A stretch of 64,000 bases of DNA. Origin: Trichopria drosophilae. Taxonomy: Eukaryota; Arthropoda; Insecta; Hymenoptera; Diapriidae. Shown here piece by piece: positions 1 to 12,560 of this stretch; position 1 is the stretch's first letter, and each line of letters starts with the position of its first letter. The DNA lies in NCBI GenBank assembly GCA_030407085.1, contig CM059585.1:66693501-66757500 (forward strand). The letters are read 5' to 3'. Below the pieces are notes generated by a model, which saw only the letters and a program-made list of their open reading frames with translations, was not told the origin of the DNA and did not search any database. A program made the translations under genes and the position numbers.

Positions 1-740
1 ATTTCACTGCAACTACGACCCAAACCATGAGGTGGCTATCAGTCCTTATTAAAGCTATTTAAATATTTTTCGTTAAAAACATACCAAATTGTTTATTTCG
101 ATGTTTGGTGAATGAATCAAATATTATTTTGCTGGAATATATAAAAATTCCTAATTTACCTCAAGCGTATGTCTCCTTATAGATCTTATTTAAAACTTTT
201 TAAATAGTCTATACGTTAAAATTAAATGTACCAAATATTTAGTTTTAGTGAGATAACTGGTGCATGGGGGTGAGAATATCATTTTCTCGGAAAATATTGA
301 AATTCGTAGTTTTCGGCAAATATTTTTCATTTTATAGTCTTTGTTCTGTCTTTATTAAATTTATTTAAATATTAATAAAGTTTTTTAGTTTGATGATTGA
401 GGCACGGACAAAATATTATTCTGCTGGAATATATCAAAATTTGTCATTTTCGTAGGTGTTTGTTATTTAATCGTTGTTCTTTAGTATTTCTCTAAACTTG
501 TTAAACATTTCACGCTAAAAATAAACAAAGTTGTTTAGTTAGGTGATTGGTGTATGAACAATTTCATTTTTCAAGAAAATATTAAATTTCGAAAAAAATG
601 TCCACTTCAGTGTAAATTTTATCTAGTTTTTGTGAACTCGTAATCTTCTTTCAGTCTTTGTTTTTAACCTTTTTAATTTTACTCCTTAAAAACATATAAA
701 ACTGTCTAGTTCGATGACTATTGCATGCAAATATAGTTGC
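1..740. repeat. A+T-rich tandem repeat array, left arm of possible Foldback-like structure
   Basis: Degenerate repeat units of very roughly 160-180 bp follow one another. Each has a core resembling TTTAGTTNGATGATTG, then a run like AAATATTATTCTGCTGGAA, then AAATTCGTNATTTTCG. Clear cores lie near 120, 400 and 550. No coding frame is present. The same core appears reverse-complemented at about 3630-4080, so the two arrays face each other across some 2.9 kb. The left boundary may lie outside the window. Confidence 0.5.
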
Positions 741-3629
741 ATTGTTTTAATATTGTAATCCGTCCAGCCTATAAAACTATGTACTAAACATTAAAAAGAA
801 ACTATATAATAATAATAATAATAATAATCGACTTTATTGCTTATATCAGGAATACACTATATACATTGGACATTTCACTTACTGACTAAATATGTATAAG
901 CAAAAGGCGAGCCACAGCACCACTAAGCTGTTTTATAGTCTGACCGTGTAGTATATCTGTCTATCTAAATGTTTCTTTTTAAAAAGATATGTTTTAAATT
1001 AAAAAAAATCTTAAATATGAATAAAATGGTGGCAGATGTTAAAATAAATAATTTGCGAATTTGTCACAAACCCCCATTTTTTGTTGCTTAAATTTTAGCT
1101 ATGACTTCTTATCAATAATATAATATTAATTCCAACTAATTATTTAATTTCTTGAGGGAAAGAGGGGAAAACCAATTATTATTAACTTCCCGATCCACAA
1201 GGAAGTTATTGAAATCACCGCGAAAATCTAAAGTGATAATTTAATGACATCTCCACGTTTTATTATCACTAGAACAGACGTGTTTTTACAGCGATGTCTA
1301 CATGAGTTCGCGTGTGTCTATATATGAATGAAAACCAAATTTGTCACTTTCTCTTCAATAACGGATGATACGAAATGATTAATTTTTTTTTAATTGCTGC
1401 GTCCTAGCCTAACTTTGAGCTGAATAATTTTTTATCGCCTCTACAATTTTCGAGTTATTCGGAAAAAATGGTTTGAAAAACGTGTAAAAAAATTATATTA
1501 TTGAACAAATTGTATTATTTTCCGCAAGAAAACCGTTGGTGCCGGTGAAAAAGCATAAACATCAAGAAACCGACAGTCAAAAAGCCGATGAAATATTACT
1601 CTTTGCTACCCGGTTTTGCCCCACGTTCCTCCAATATATGCAACAATATAATTAAGCATTTTACCAAATTTATTGAAAAATATCGAATATTCTAGTGCAA
1701 TTTCCATAATTATACCATGAGATCGGTCAAATTTGGTCGAAAAATACTTAATAAGCCATATTCTACCTATAATACATGACGCTGGAGCTAGCAGCATATT
1801 ATTTATAAATATTAGTACATTATGTGTCAAGGGCGCAATTATCGATCATCGACGATTGTCAAGAAATTCGACATTTACAATTACATTAACAATTACATTT
1901 ACTTTAACAATCAAATTTGTCGGAGATCGATATTTCGCCCATGACCATAATAATGAATTTTTTGATCCGATTGTCGTAGGACTCGCCCTATGCTGAGAAA
2001 TCGAGTTTTACGGCCGTACGATAAAAAAATTACTGATATCATCCTAGAATCGTTTCTTCCTATAATAAAATAGTTATCTGGTTAAAAAGCTTTGCTTTTC
2101 TGAATGTGCTGCGAGCTTTAGGATCATTTATATACATGAAATACTGCCCAACTCCTCTTTTTGAGTAAGGTTTTAAATAAATTCATACTTGAAAGTTTAT
2201 GAAGGTCTACTTAAAATTATGCAGGCATAGATTTCGTAGACCCGCGAATCATCCTTCAAACCTTAATAAAATTAGAATTTATGATGCTGCTACTTAATTA
2301 TTGACTCGGGTTCGAATTTCCTCCTTTCTAAATAAGCTATTCAAATGAACACTTACTAAACAACATAAGTAAATGCAAAGGTAATGCATTTAATTGAAAT
2401 GTGATGCTGATGGTTTTTTCTCCCTATGGGTTTCGCTCTCAGGGTTGTTAAAGACGTTGCTTCACAATTGTAAGTGAATACCATTTAACTCATACTCGAA
2501 TAAGTATCACATTAATCCTTAGACGATCACTTGTGAATACAGTGATTTCAATTGAAATTCGGTAAGTCAGATTATTATTTTAAAAAAGTTTCTTACGGAA
2601 TATCAATGCGATTGACATCTATGAAAAAAATATTGTTCGATACAAGCGCCAAAAATTGAAAGTGCGAACATTCCTGCACGCATGTCAGTGCGCAACATCG
2701 TATTTTACGCACTAGCCATTACACACTTATTATTTTTACCCTGTCATCGAAAATGACGATTCAATTATACTGTACACCGACGGACCGACTATTTTAAACT
2801 CTAAAATAATGTTCTTCATTTTTTGTTTTCTTGGTGGAATGGGAAAAGTGAAGGATAATATATACCGGCCTCGACAATACGGCCAGTCAATATTACACGG
2901 GAAAAATGTTACGGAAGTAGAGGTACTCTTCAGAGCATAGGAGGCTGACGATATGTCAGAATAGCTATAATGTTTAAATGTTATCTAGATAACAGATAAA
3001 ATGCCTAATAGTGGGGCGTAAAAGTTTCTTTTACGAATGAGAGAGGTTGCAGCCTGAGCGGAAGCGAGGGGTGCATTCACATTCCTTCAAAAAACATTTT
3101 TGCACATGCGTCGAAGTATATTTTTTGTTGCAAGGGTACGCAAAGTGTCCCTAAAAATCACATTACGCACTACTTTACGCAGACTTTAACAAAAAAATAA
3201 CTATAATATCTATAAACATTCACGTTCTGACCTTCCATGGAAAGCCCTCCTTAATTCAATCTGACATTTTTACTTTACTCACCTGTCGGATTTTTAAATT
3301 GCCAAATTCCATTTATTATTCTAAAATTGACAATTGTTTTAAAAATAATTTTTTGTTTTAGTTTGATAACTATACTGTAGAATGTTCTAGTTTAATGAGA
3401 AAGAAGAATGAGATGACAAAAGAATGCGAAATATGTTTTTTGTAGTTTTTTAACGAGCTGTCTTAAAAGCATGTCAATTGCAACGAATTTTTACACTCAT
3501 AAAACAGTTGTCTCATTTGAAGATTATTAAGATTATTAAGAATATTAAGATTTCTTCAACATTTTATGTATTGAATTATTTCATAACAGTTATTGGCAAA
3601 TATAAAATCGAATCCAGAAGAATAATTTT
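741..3629. other. A+T-rich spacer without recognisable genes
   Basis: No reading frame here resembles a known family. Only short frames of under 90 codons occur. A (TAA)n tract lies at 816-846, and a moderately G+C-richer stretch lies around 2640-3130. If the flanking arrays are Foldback-type arms, this is the loop or cargo region, but no transposase is visible in it. Confidence 0.4.
816..960 (-). mobile_element. Probable 3' tail of a non-LTR retrotransposon
   Basis: On the minus strand the sequence runs through AATAAAGTCG into a (ATT)n tract. A microsatellite tail directly after a polyadenylation-like AATAAA is a common 3' end for insect non-LTR elements. No coding part is attached, so this is only a tail-type call. 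Confidence 0.3.
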
Positions 3630-4080
3630 TTAATAATTTTTTTTCCATACACCAGTCATCTTATTAAATAATTGTGCATATTTCTCATGAGAAATATTTG
3701 AAAAGTTCAAAGAAATATTAAAAAATTACGAGAAAATAACAATCATTTGATGAAAAGTACGAATTTTAATATATTCCGGCAAAATAATATTTTCCCATGC
3801 ATTCGACTAACTAATAATGTTATACATTTTTAATTAAAAATATTAAACAAGTTTAAAAATTGACTCATCTTTTAGGACGACAAATTTACAAAAATTAAAT
3901 GAAAATTACGAATTTCAAATATTTCATTATATTTCTGCAAAATAATAGCATTTTATGATGAGAACTATTTAAAAGGTTTTAATACAGACTGAAATAAGTT
4001 AATAAAGTGACAAGCATTCGTCAAGATTTCGAATTTAATTATTTTCCGGCAAATTAATATTTTTTCATAAATAAATAAAT
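3630..4080. repeat. Inverted counterpart of the 1-740 tandem array
   Basis: Read on the minus strand, this segment contains the 1-740 core in order: TTAGTNNGATGNNTGNATG, then AAATATTATTTTGC, then GAAATTCGTAATTTTCAT. Two or three diverged units are visible, for example around 3650, 3790 and 3920. No coding content. Confidence 0.45.
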
Positions 4081-4560
4081 AATAAAAGAAAGTGAAAAGT
4101 GGTGAAATATTGGAACATATTCTTTTTCCTGATATAAAATGAAATAAGTTATTTTTAGCGCTTACGCGATTGTGAACGCATGTAAACTGTGGAACATATT
4201 AGTTTTCGCAAAAAGAAAGGCAAATGTGCTACTGTTCGTGATAAAATGTTGAAACGTATTCATTTTCGCTATATGGCATAAAATAAGCTTATGTGCGGCT
4301 GGACGATTGTAAACTTTGGAACGTGATAGTTTTCGTGGATTTAACGAAACATGCTAGTCTTCGTCGAATAGCACTCAAACATAATAGTTTTCAACGACAT
4401 CAAGCGAGATATGTTACTTTTCATGTCAACGTTTGTCTGAACGCTGAAATATATTAGTTTTCGTCGATAATCCAGAAATGAGTTACTTTTCGTTACATAC
4501 ACTGAAATGCATTTTTCTTCGAGTAAGCCGGTTATATACTATTCTTCGTAAGAGCCGTCG
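4081..4560 (+). repeat. Degenerate short-period repeat with ATTAGTTTTCGT motif
   Basis: Variants of the phrase GAAACATATTAGTTTTCGT recur about ten times at irregular spacing of roughly 35-70 bp, for example near 4190, 4255, 4320, 4350, 4380, 4410, 4450 and 4485. This resembles a decayed minisatellite. There is no reading frame. Confidence 0.5.
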
Positions 4561-5690
4561 ATATGTACTATACAGATCTATTTATAAGTATTTCTTGAAA
4601 TATTTTTGAAGTTGCCGCAGGATAGACCAGTATCGAATTAGTGCTTATGCAGACCAATACAACACACATTTACGATGCACATGCATTCGTGGAATACAAT
4701 TTGCATTTGAAAATATTCATTTTATCACTTAATTGTTTTGTGTACTATAAAACGTAAAGATTCAAGTATGATACATTTTTTTATGTATTAATATTTAATA
4801 GGAATATTTATTTATGCAGTGGCACTAAAAGATGAAATCGTCGATCACTTGTAACTCGTTCGTGAATGGGTAATTGAGTGGAGGAACTCCTCAAGTTAGA
4901 AGAGAATTACTCAAATTGTTTTAAGTCTCTATCTCCGAGTTGCGAAGAATATTTTACGGAATGAAGATATAAACATAAAGCAGAGAAATCTCCGTGCACA
5001 GGGTTGAAGAATGCCGTATTTTATGCATATCATTCGCAAAATTGACAATCAATGCATTGAAATAAACCGGTATACAGTAAGATATAGCCATCAAAAGTAA
5101 CACTATTGATAACTGCCAAAATATTAATAGACAAGGCCGGGCTTTCCTTTTGGCAATGCAGCGACACCTACGTAACTCGAATCCTTTGGAACTACTCTCT
5201 AACGGGAACCTCATTTCCCTATTGAGTTAACTCTCCCTGGTCGTGGCTGCCGAAAATTTTTCTCCGTGCACCACCAAGCCGCAGCGGCCGCGGCGGTGGT
5301 CTGCCATCGAGATATAAAATAGCGAATAAAATTCGAATTCATAAAAACCAGATCTGTTTTTATATATTCACTTTACATATAGTTTAGGGAAGAACAACGT
5401 CAGAAGCTGTAGTATATATTATTGCGATTTTTGAACAAGTCTAGTTAACATGTAAAATAAAATTCCAGCTATTGATGGTGAAACTATTAACTTTAGACTA
5501 GGACTGTTACTGACTTTTTGTAGTAAGGTTTAGTGTATTTTTAATGTATCTTGCACTGTATTCGATACGGAAGTCTTGAAATGAAAAAAGTTTTGTTAAT
5601 CTTAAACGACCTTTTCAAATCATATAAATAACCACATAGTTTAAAAATTGTGCTCAAGGATGCTTAACGATATGTCAAGAGAGAATATAC
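4561..5690. other. No gene seen
   Basis: A+T-rich sequence with a short G+C-rich patch (5240-5310) that includes a run of CGG-type triplets. An 86-codon minus-strand frame at 4954-5214 has no recognisable family and no coding bias that I can see. Confidence 0.4.
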
Positions 5691-5693
5691 AGG

Positions 5694-6250
5694 GTGGCCG
5701 ATTTATCTGAAGACAAATATCTCGAGAACTATGCACAGAATCAAAAAAGGTGTGGGATGAAAGTTGTTCGACACGAAGGGGGGCATCCATTGATAATGAA
5801 ATCGACCCCCTCCCCCACCCCCTGGGGGTGGGTGGGGGAAAACAATAAAACTTAAATAGGAACCCCCATTTTTTATTACAGGTTGGGATTCTGCGGAAAA
5901 AAAGTACACCAATTTGACCTAGGAGCTATTGCATTTTGGTTCACAGGTGGCGCTGTAATCGATAAAAATCTAAATTTATCTGAAGACATTGAAATATCCC
6001 GAGAACTAAGCACAGAATCAAAAAACGTGTGGGATGAAAGTTGTCCGACACGAAGGGGGACATCCAGTGATAATGAAATTAACCCCCTACCCCGCCCCCT
6101 GTGGGAGGGGCGAGGGGCACAATAAAACTTAAATAGGGACCCCCCATTTGTTATTGTAGATTTGGATTCCTCGGAAAAAAGTGCTCCAATTTTAATCGAC
6201 GAGTTTTTGCGTTTTGGTTCAATGATAAAAATGAAAATGTGTAAAATATC
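5694..6250 (+). repeat. Two-copy tandem duplication of a MITE-like sequence
   Basis: Two copies of a unit of about 275 bp lie head to tail, near 5699-5973 and 5974-6250. Shared blocks include TTATCTGAAGAC, GTGTGGGATGAAAGTTG and AATAAAACTTAAATAG. The first copy starts at ACAGGGTGGCCG, the style of terminus seen on many Tc1/mariner-type insect elements, so this is probably a tandem MITE derivative. Short frames across it are by-products of the G-rich tracts. Confidence 0.6.
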
Positions 6251-6310
6251 GTTACAAATTGAGAATGTCACCAGAATTCGATTCAAATCAAAGAAAGTAA
6301 AATGGACGGG

Positions 6311-6342
6311 CGGGCGTGCGTGCGTGCGTGCGTGCGTGCGTG
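6311..6342. repeat. (CGTG)n microsatellite
   Basis: About seven repeats of the tetranucleotide CGTG lie directly at the 3' end of the degenerate R1-like reading frame. Confidence 0.9.
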
Positions 6343-8349
6343 ACGTGTCCGTGTCGTCTACCCGTCTACTTAGCTATATCTGGGATGACGCAGTGGGTCC
6401 ATCGCCCCGATTCTGCTGAATCTCATCTTCGTTGCCACTCTTCGATGATCCTCCTGGACCATCTACTGTGGTTCCGCTCCTGGTCGGCGATGTTCTGCCT
6501 TGAGCCCCTGCCTTCTTGGTATTCTGCGGCTCTCTGGGTTGTAAAGGTCTATGGGAGGAAGTCCCGCGACCACCGATAGAGCGGTATCGGATACAGTCCG
6601 GTAGGCGCGAGCCACTCTGAGGGCAGCTGTCCTGTAGGCTCGCCGGCAGTAGGCTCCGTAGCTCTTATGGGTGTTCATAGCATCAGCCCAGATCGGTGCC
6701 CCGTAGAGGATAACGAAGCTTACTACCGATGAAAGGAGGGACCGCCGCGCTTGCTTCGCCCCCCCCCCCCCGCCCATATTGGGCATGATACTGGAGAGCG
6801 TACGGGCTACTTTGGAAGCCTTTGCGGTTGCATTCGTCAGGTATTGTTTGAATGACAGCCGCGCATCGAGAGTGACCCCAAGATATTTAATAGCGTCCAC
6901 CGTCCTGATCTGCGTATCTTCCACCGTGAAGGTGGCGTACGACCATTTCTTCGCTCGAGAGATAAGCACCGCCTCTGCCGCCAGACTTAAGTCATGTTTG
7001 CTCAACCACCTAGCTACTACCTCGATAGCTTCATCTCCGCTAAATTGGCAACCTCGTCGATGGTCTTCGCGACGACGATTAGCGCAAGGTCGTCTGCGAA
7101 AGCCATCATGGACACCCCGTCTGAAAGTGATTGTCTAAGCAGTCCGTCATATAAGACGTTCCAGAGCAAGGGTCCCAGAACCGAGCCCTGCGGCACGCAG
7201 CCCGTGATGGTGTTTGAGTGCCTGCCGTCATCGGTGTCATAATACAGGGTCCGGTCTGTTAGGCAGCTTGAGATGGCTTCTCTTAGGTAGAGCGGCACCT
7301 TCAGATCTTCGAGGACCTGCATGATGCAATCCCATCTGGCCGTGTTGAAAGCGTTCCGAATATCCAGAGCAATGATGGCACACATGCACCTGGTGTTTCG
7401 GCTGCCACTGATGGCATTCGTGGCTATTGCCTTCACTCGGCCGATCGCGTCTATGTTTGAGCGCAACTTCCGAAAGCCGAACTGGTTGTTGGAAAGACTT
7501 CCGGCGTCTTCGATGGCTGCTTCTAGTCTGGCATAGATAACCCTCTCATAAAGCTTCCCGGGGATGTCCAGCATGCAGAGAGGTCGGAACGAGAATGGAT
7601 CGCCCGGGGGTTTGTTTCCCTTGGACAGAAGCACCAATCTCTGTTCCTTCCACTGTGCCGGGAAACGCCCTTCTTTCAGACAAGCGCTGAATGTCGATGT
7701 GAAGATGGTCGGGACATTCAGCGCTGCGATCTTCAATAACATACCAGGTACCCCATCCATTCCTGGGGCCTTACGGATGGAAATCTTGTCAGCAGCCATC
7801 TTTAGTTCGGCTTCGGTAACGTCTGGCGGCTCGGCTACACCAGCGATTGCCATCAGACCAGTGCCGATCAGCCGTTTCCGTTGTTCTGGGAATAGATGGC
7901 CAACGACTTTGTCAAGGAGGGATGGACAAGATGGTGCGTTGGGTCCCCTGGGCTTGATCTTGTTCATGACCGTTTTATACGGTCGACCCCAAGGGTCACG
8001 GTCCACCTCCTCACAAAAGTCCTGCCAGCACTTTCTTTTTGCGGCCTTGATGGCAATCTTGAGCCTCTTCCTCTTCTTTTCATAGTCCGCGGCGAGTTGG
8101 TAGTACCGGGGCTTATGAATTGCTCTCTGGTGCAGCCTTCGAGTCCGAAGGCACTCGCGAGGGTCCTTTACGCTCGGGAAGTTCTGGGGGCTTGCGGAAC
8201 AGGGGCGACGTTTGGCTCGCCTCATCTTTGCAGGTGATGCACGCCTGCGAAGCCCCCGAGCTTTCTCGTGCCTTGGCGTAGTGGCTAAAGGCACGCAGTG
8301 TGACTATGGGAGATAATGAATCTTTATGAAACTCGGTAAAAGTGGACAT
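6343..8349 (-). pseudogene. R1-like non-LTR retrotransposon ORF2, reverse transcriptase part, broken
   Basis: This is a relic of the second reading frame of an R1-type retrotransposon, which would prime reverse transcription at its target site. The 425-codon frame 8294-7017 holds RT blocks: the palm phrase ALDIRNAFNTARW, then GCVPQGSVLGPLLWN, and the catalytic FADD near the end. A one-base shift near 7038 moves the frame to 7005-6463, where the thumb region continues with YLGVTLDARLSFKQYL. Beyond 6463 further shifts and stops leave a recognisable C-terminal phrase, GRWTHCVIPDI, typical of R1-type ORF2. The apurinic endonuclease half is absent, so the copy is 5'-truncated near 8349. It is G+C-richer than its surroundings. 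Plus-strand frames over it are shadows. I am sure of the RT and fairly sure of the R1 clade. Confidence 0.9.
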
Positions 8350-9195
8350 TAAATAATGTACTTTTAATTGAAATAGTACAAAATTGTAATTATTTAAATT
8401 TAATCATTTTTATTGCAAAATTAGTTATTAAATTGAAAAATAAACAATTTCGTCAACGTCTATGGAACTCCGTTCAAAATTAAATAGGGAATTTTATCAC
8501 GAATTTTTATCCGTTTTAAAACTTCGAGGCCCGCATTTAAAAACAGAATAATTACGTTTTTTCTAAAGCGCGGAAAATCTCTGTATCGACTGGTACGCCT
8601 GCCGCCGCTGTGCATCTAACAGATTTTTATTGTTTTTTTCTGAAATTATCTTAGAAACCTTTATCGCTTCGGCATTGCTGTCTTCCAATCATAAATTTTT
8701 ACTTTTTATTTTACGCTCTGGTACATGATATTCGTGAGGAATTTTATTAATTTTTCCAATTTTCATGTCCCGATCTAAAGTGTGAAACTTACATATTGGT
8801 TTGTTATCAATGTTAACTGCATCTGTATCTGCATCTGTATATTGAAATATATTGGACTAAGAATATTAATTGAAATATATTAGACTAAGAATAGAATTAC
8901 AATTAAGTAAAATCATCGTTTAATTAATTTATTTGTCATTTAACATTTCAAAATAAAATAGTGTTTGTCGAACCAAGTTAGCTACAAATATTATTTTGAA
9001 ACTGAACTTAGTATAAATATAACATAACAATACATTTTTTCTTAATTTGAGGTTATAGCATATGCTACTCGGCTAACGGTCTCCTTTACAAACGAAATAC
9101 ATACGGGGCTAAAATGAACACGAAACAAATTAAGCCGTAGATATGTAAAAACATTTATCACAATTGACGGCTATTACAATTTATATGTATTTATA
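8350..9195. other. No gene seen
   Basis: A+T-rich sequence. A short duplicated phrase (TTGAAATATATT followed by GACTAAGAATA) lies at about 8843-8892. Nothing else is supported. Confidence 0.4.
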
Positions 9196-9202
9196 ACATC
9201 AA

Positions 9203-9490
9203 TTACCCCGCCGCAGGAGGGAAGGATTTTTCTCCGCCCACTAACTCAGAGGCGCCGAATTCTTGGCGACCTGCTGGTTGAAGTATTCGATGATGCTGGC
9301 GAGCGCGTTTCCCCGGGTGCCTTGAACCAATATGCCGCTCCTGCATTTCCTCGGCTTTCGCTCGATCTCGAAAGGAGAAACAGAACGGCAGAAAATTGTC
9401 GGAAATACACACGCTCACTTGGGACTTCAACCTAGCACGTTGAAGTTGACGAAGTAGACACACTTGTATTTATTTTGTTTATTTCTGCTC
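9203..9490 (-). other. Coding-like minus-strand fragment, unrecognised
   Basis: A G+C-richer block. One minus-strand frame ends in a peptide containing NALASIIEYFNQQVAKNS and then a stop near 9245, which has the composition of real protein. A 3' splice-like TTCAAG precedes it. It lies just inside the LTR-like segment 9512-9789 and could be leader or gag debris of that element, or a lone exon. I do not recognise a family. Confidence 0.3.
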
Positions 9491-9511
9491 CAGCTTCCCA
9501 CCATGTAGCGT

Positions 9512-9789
9512 GGATACTCGGGCCATAATTGAAAAATGGATGCCCCGTTGTGTTCCAGTAGATGGACGATTCGGAGGGACCTACGTTAATTTCTAGTTGA
9601 GGTCAGGGGGAAGAGAGAGCGAGCTTCCCCAAGGAACTCGCTGTTATATGAAGGTCATGCTCCAATAAGCATGACCGACTCACATTTTTATGGGGAAACC
9701 AACGGGAACTGTCCTTTGGCGCGCTGCGAGCGAACTTAATTTTTATTCGTCCAGGTTCCCGCACTCATTGATCAGATCAGTCCCTTAAC
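9512..9789 (-). mobile_element. Possible LTR of a minus-strand retroelement
   Basis: On the minus strand the block begins TGTTAAGGGACTGATC and ends TATCCACGCTACA, fitting TG...CA ends. It is followed at once by TGGTGGGAAGCTGGAG, which has the form of a tRNA primer-binding site. TATA-like CATATAAC and CATAAAAA sites lie inside. No second LTR was found in the window, so the call rests on ends and context only. Confidence 0.4.
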
Positions 9790-10990
9790 ATGGCGGCGGA
9801 AACACGCTATCGGTCGCGAACGTATTTTTCGAATTCCTTCGTTATAGTTACTCTTTCTTTCCCTCCTGACCTTCTCTCCTGAGTCAAAATTTCTCAAACG
9901 TGCCATCTAAAACTCAGGAAATCTTATTTTAATCGAAAGTGTGATTTTCTTGTAGTGTTTCAACTCCAAAAAATGTACCAAAGGATTTTAAAGAAAAACA
10001 ATTGCTCTTGATAATATAGACAATTTAGTTATTTTGATATTTTTATTTAAAAAATCAATTTTTCAAAAACTAATAGATGGATTTGAAAAATAAAAAATAG
10101 GATCAATTCGTCATAAAATAAACTTGAAGTGAGATTTTATTCAAAAAAAATATCAGTTGGATCAATATTTAAATAATGTTTATTTATGAAAGGTTAACAA
10201 TAAAGAATGTTCTCAATAGCATTAAAATACGGAAAAAAAACATGTATTCGTTAGACATTTTTAAAAATTATGGCGTTTAGACAAAAAACGATACGCATTT
10301 TTCAATTGTTTTATTTAAATATTTCAGTGGTCGTTTTAGCGCGACGCCCTGTACCGTTCCTTGTAAAGCTCACAATGCGCTTTTTTTCCATGTTTATGCC
10401 TGCTGAAAATCTTGGTCGTTCACGTTGAAAAGTCTGTGCTGTTGATTCAAATTTTTACTTGTGTTTTTGTGCAATAATCTCTGGTGTTCAATAAATTTTG
10501 TCAATGTACCCAATTAAAAATCGTGTGCGTAAATAATTGTATTTTTTATGAAATGCCGCGCACACTTTCGCTCTGTAATCTGTGCTATATGAAAAATCAG
10601 AAGTGCTTATATAAAAATGTGAAATTAGTAGATAGTAATTGAAGTAATGGGTTTTGAAAGTTAATTGGCAAATATATATGCGACTCATGTAGATGTTTTA
10701 TAACATATTTTGATTCTCGTCAAGTGACGGAGAAAATTATAGATATTAATCCTCTCGAAAATGACACTACTCCTCTCGAAAATGACATTACTCCTCTCGA
10801 AGTTGAACAAGTGTCATCATTTGATTTTTGTACTAATTCGGATCATGATAAAGAACAAGAAACCTTAACATACCGTTATGAAAAAGCAATTACCATAAAA
10901 AATACGCATCAACAACATTTATTTAAAACATATACAATGTAAAAGTATTTCATCTACCTAAGTAAATCATTCCGTAAATCATTTTTGTAG
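9790..10990. other. A+T-rich region with one small unassigned frame
   Basis: No recognisable gene. The plus-strand 72-codon frame at 10724-10942 contains two exact LENDTTPLEND-type repeats near its start and is otherwise unremarkable. I cannot tell whether it is expressed. Confidence 0.3.
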
Positions 10991-10999
10991 AACTTGTAA

Positions 11000-11335
11000 G
11001 AATATTAATGGCGGATCCTTAATGCATGAAGCACTTGAAAGTAAATCAGTACCATAAATCCGCGGATAGTACAGTTTCGGACTTTTAGTGAAAATAAAGT
11101 TCGCTAGAAGTTAAGGCAATAGCGGTGAATTTTCGATGCATACAGATGTATAAATTAAGTCCGCATATTGTATGGATACGGAAATTTAGTGAAATTTTAA
11201 GACATTAATGACGGATTGTTTTGTGCACAAAGCACTTATAAATCAAGTCCGTTAGAAATACGTTAGAAGTCCGCAGACAATACACTTAAGAACTTTTAGG
11301 GAACATTGAAAACATTAATAATGGATTTTTTGCAT
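11000..11335 (+). repeat. Degenerate tandem repeat of about 100-135 bp
   Basis: Three diverged units share the order ATTAATGNCGGATNNTT, then GCACTTNNAA, then AAGTCCGCAGA or AGTCCGCATA, then a phrase like GGAACTTTTAGTGAA. They are visible near 11006, 11130 and 11205, with the last one ending about 11330. Confidence 0.5.
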
Positions 11336-11540
11336 ATAATTTGAAGAAGTCTCCCCATATAACGCAATGAACTCCTACGGAGGTCGTCTGCAGCTTCATT
11401 TTCAATTACCATAAAAGTCCCATGGAGTTCCCCAGAAACTTCTATGCCCGCTTTTTCGAACACCTGTAAAGGTCCACTGTAACGCATTGGAAGCTCTCTT
11501 TGAACTCTCTGGGACCTCACCACGAGATTGTCACCGGAAA
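11336..11540 (-). other. Coding-like minus-strand fragment, unrecognised
   Basis: A minus-strand frame of 75 codons, open further upstream to about 11540, encodes RYSGPLQVFEKAGIEVSG and continues into a mixed hydrophilic sequence. Composition is protein-like and the DNA is G+C-richer than its flanks, which suggests a TE coding relic. No motif allows assignment. Confidence 0.3.
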
Positions 11541-11764
11541 AATTAATTTGATTTGGCTACATATGGATATACCACAGATATAATTTTGAAGCAACATACC
11601 ATATTACATTTTTCCTAAATTTGACTATTTAGTAATATCGTATAAAGAAACTGTACCTGTATATAACTGCCGCCTTTTTTTAATTATACTAAATGCTTGT
11701 TTGTACTCGCGGCATTTTATTTTGGTCGGTAACAGAAATAGTTTCGAACCAATTGTTCTATATT

Positions 11765-11945
11765 ACAATTTTCATGACTGCTGTTTTGAATCCGACATTT
11801 TGAATTTTAAAATTTTGAACTTGATTCGTAATCAATTACCATCAAAACTTCCATATACCAATTTCCAATAAAATACACTAAGTTTTAAAATTTTATGTCC
11901 GCCATTTTGAATCCGCTATTTTGAACTTTTTAACTTCAACCTGAA
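11765..11945 (-). repeat. Dispersed repeat with AAAATGGCGGA-type motif
   Basis: Reverse-oriented copy of a family seen also at 14290-14420, 38585-38690 and 59330-59760. Hallmarks are a phrase like GCTGATTACNAATCTGATNT, then several AAAATGGCGGATNCA-like repeats about 15-30 bp apart. Here the complement TCCGCCATTTTGAATCCG lies near 11909. Confidence 0.6.
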
Positions 11946-11999
11946 ATTCTTAGTTAGAGATTGCTTTATCGCAAAAACGGTAAATATCATAATTATAAT

Positions 12000-12560
12000 T
12001 TGAAGGTATGCATGCTACTATTGCATGCATGCGCGGCTGTGTAAGTACAAGTACTGCGCGTGCGTAAGTGAGAAAAGTGTCTGCAACAGGAAAATCTATT
12101 ACTGATTCAGTGTCTTTCTCAAGGGACTACGGACGTTGTATCCACGATCTACCTGAAATCAATCGACAGAATCTTTGTAATTCCCCCGGATACCAATACA
12201 GCGGCTTACTTTGAAATTATTGTTTTCTTTCGTTTGTTCGGAAATAAACGTATTCGTTATACTTTATGAAATAATCACGTCGTCTTCTTTCGCGTGTCCC
12301 TGAATACATGGTTACCTCCACGTAAATACCGGTGAAGTATATGTTGAACGAATAATCTCAGCGGACTACGTCCGAGCCAGGCCGTCGCTCGATGACCGGA
12401 TTGGACAAATAGGGTGTCTGTCCCGGAGTTTGTAACTACAGCCCGGAATCAAACCAGCGTGACCGGCTCAGAAGGAAATTCATGAAATGGCGTTCAGCTT
12501 TTAAAGGGGACAAACACGAAGTGTCAAATATAGACACATAACGTGCATATCGCGAAATCG
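12000..12560 (+). other. G+C-richer, LTR-like block without proof
   Basis: The segment contains a CpG-rich start (TGCATGCATGCGCGGC near 12010), an AATAAACG polyadenylation-like site (12243) and a possible CA end before TGGTTACC (12310). This layout would fit an LTR followed by a primer-binding site, but no second copy and no coding part support it. Confidence 0.25.

Noticed and set aside
5240..5310. G+C-rich patch as promoter or CpG island
   Set aside because: Too short, and no gene follows on either strand.
7321..8237. Several plus-strand frames of 70-170 codons
   Set aside because: Shadows of the minus-strand R1-like reverse transcriptase.
12000..12560. Confident LTR call
   Set aside because: Only end dinucleotides and a polyadenylation-like site support it; kept as a low-confidence note.
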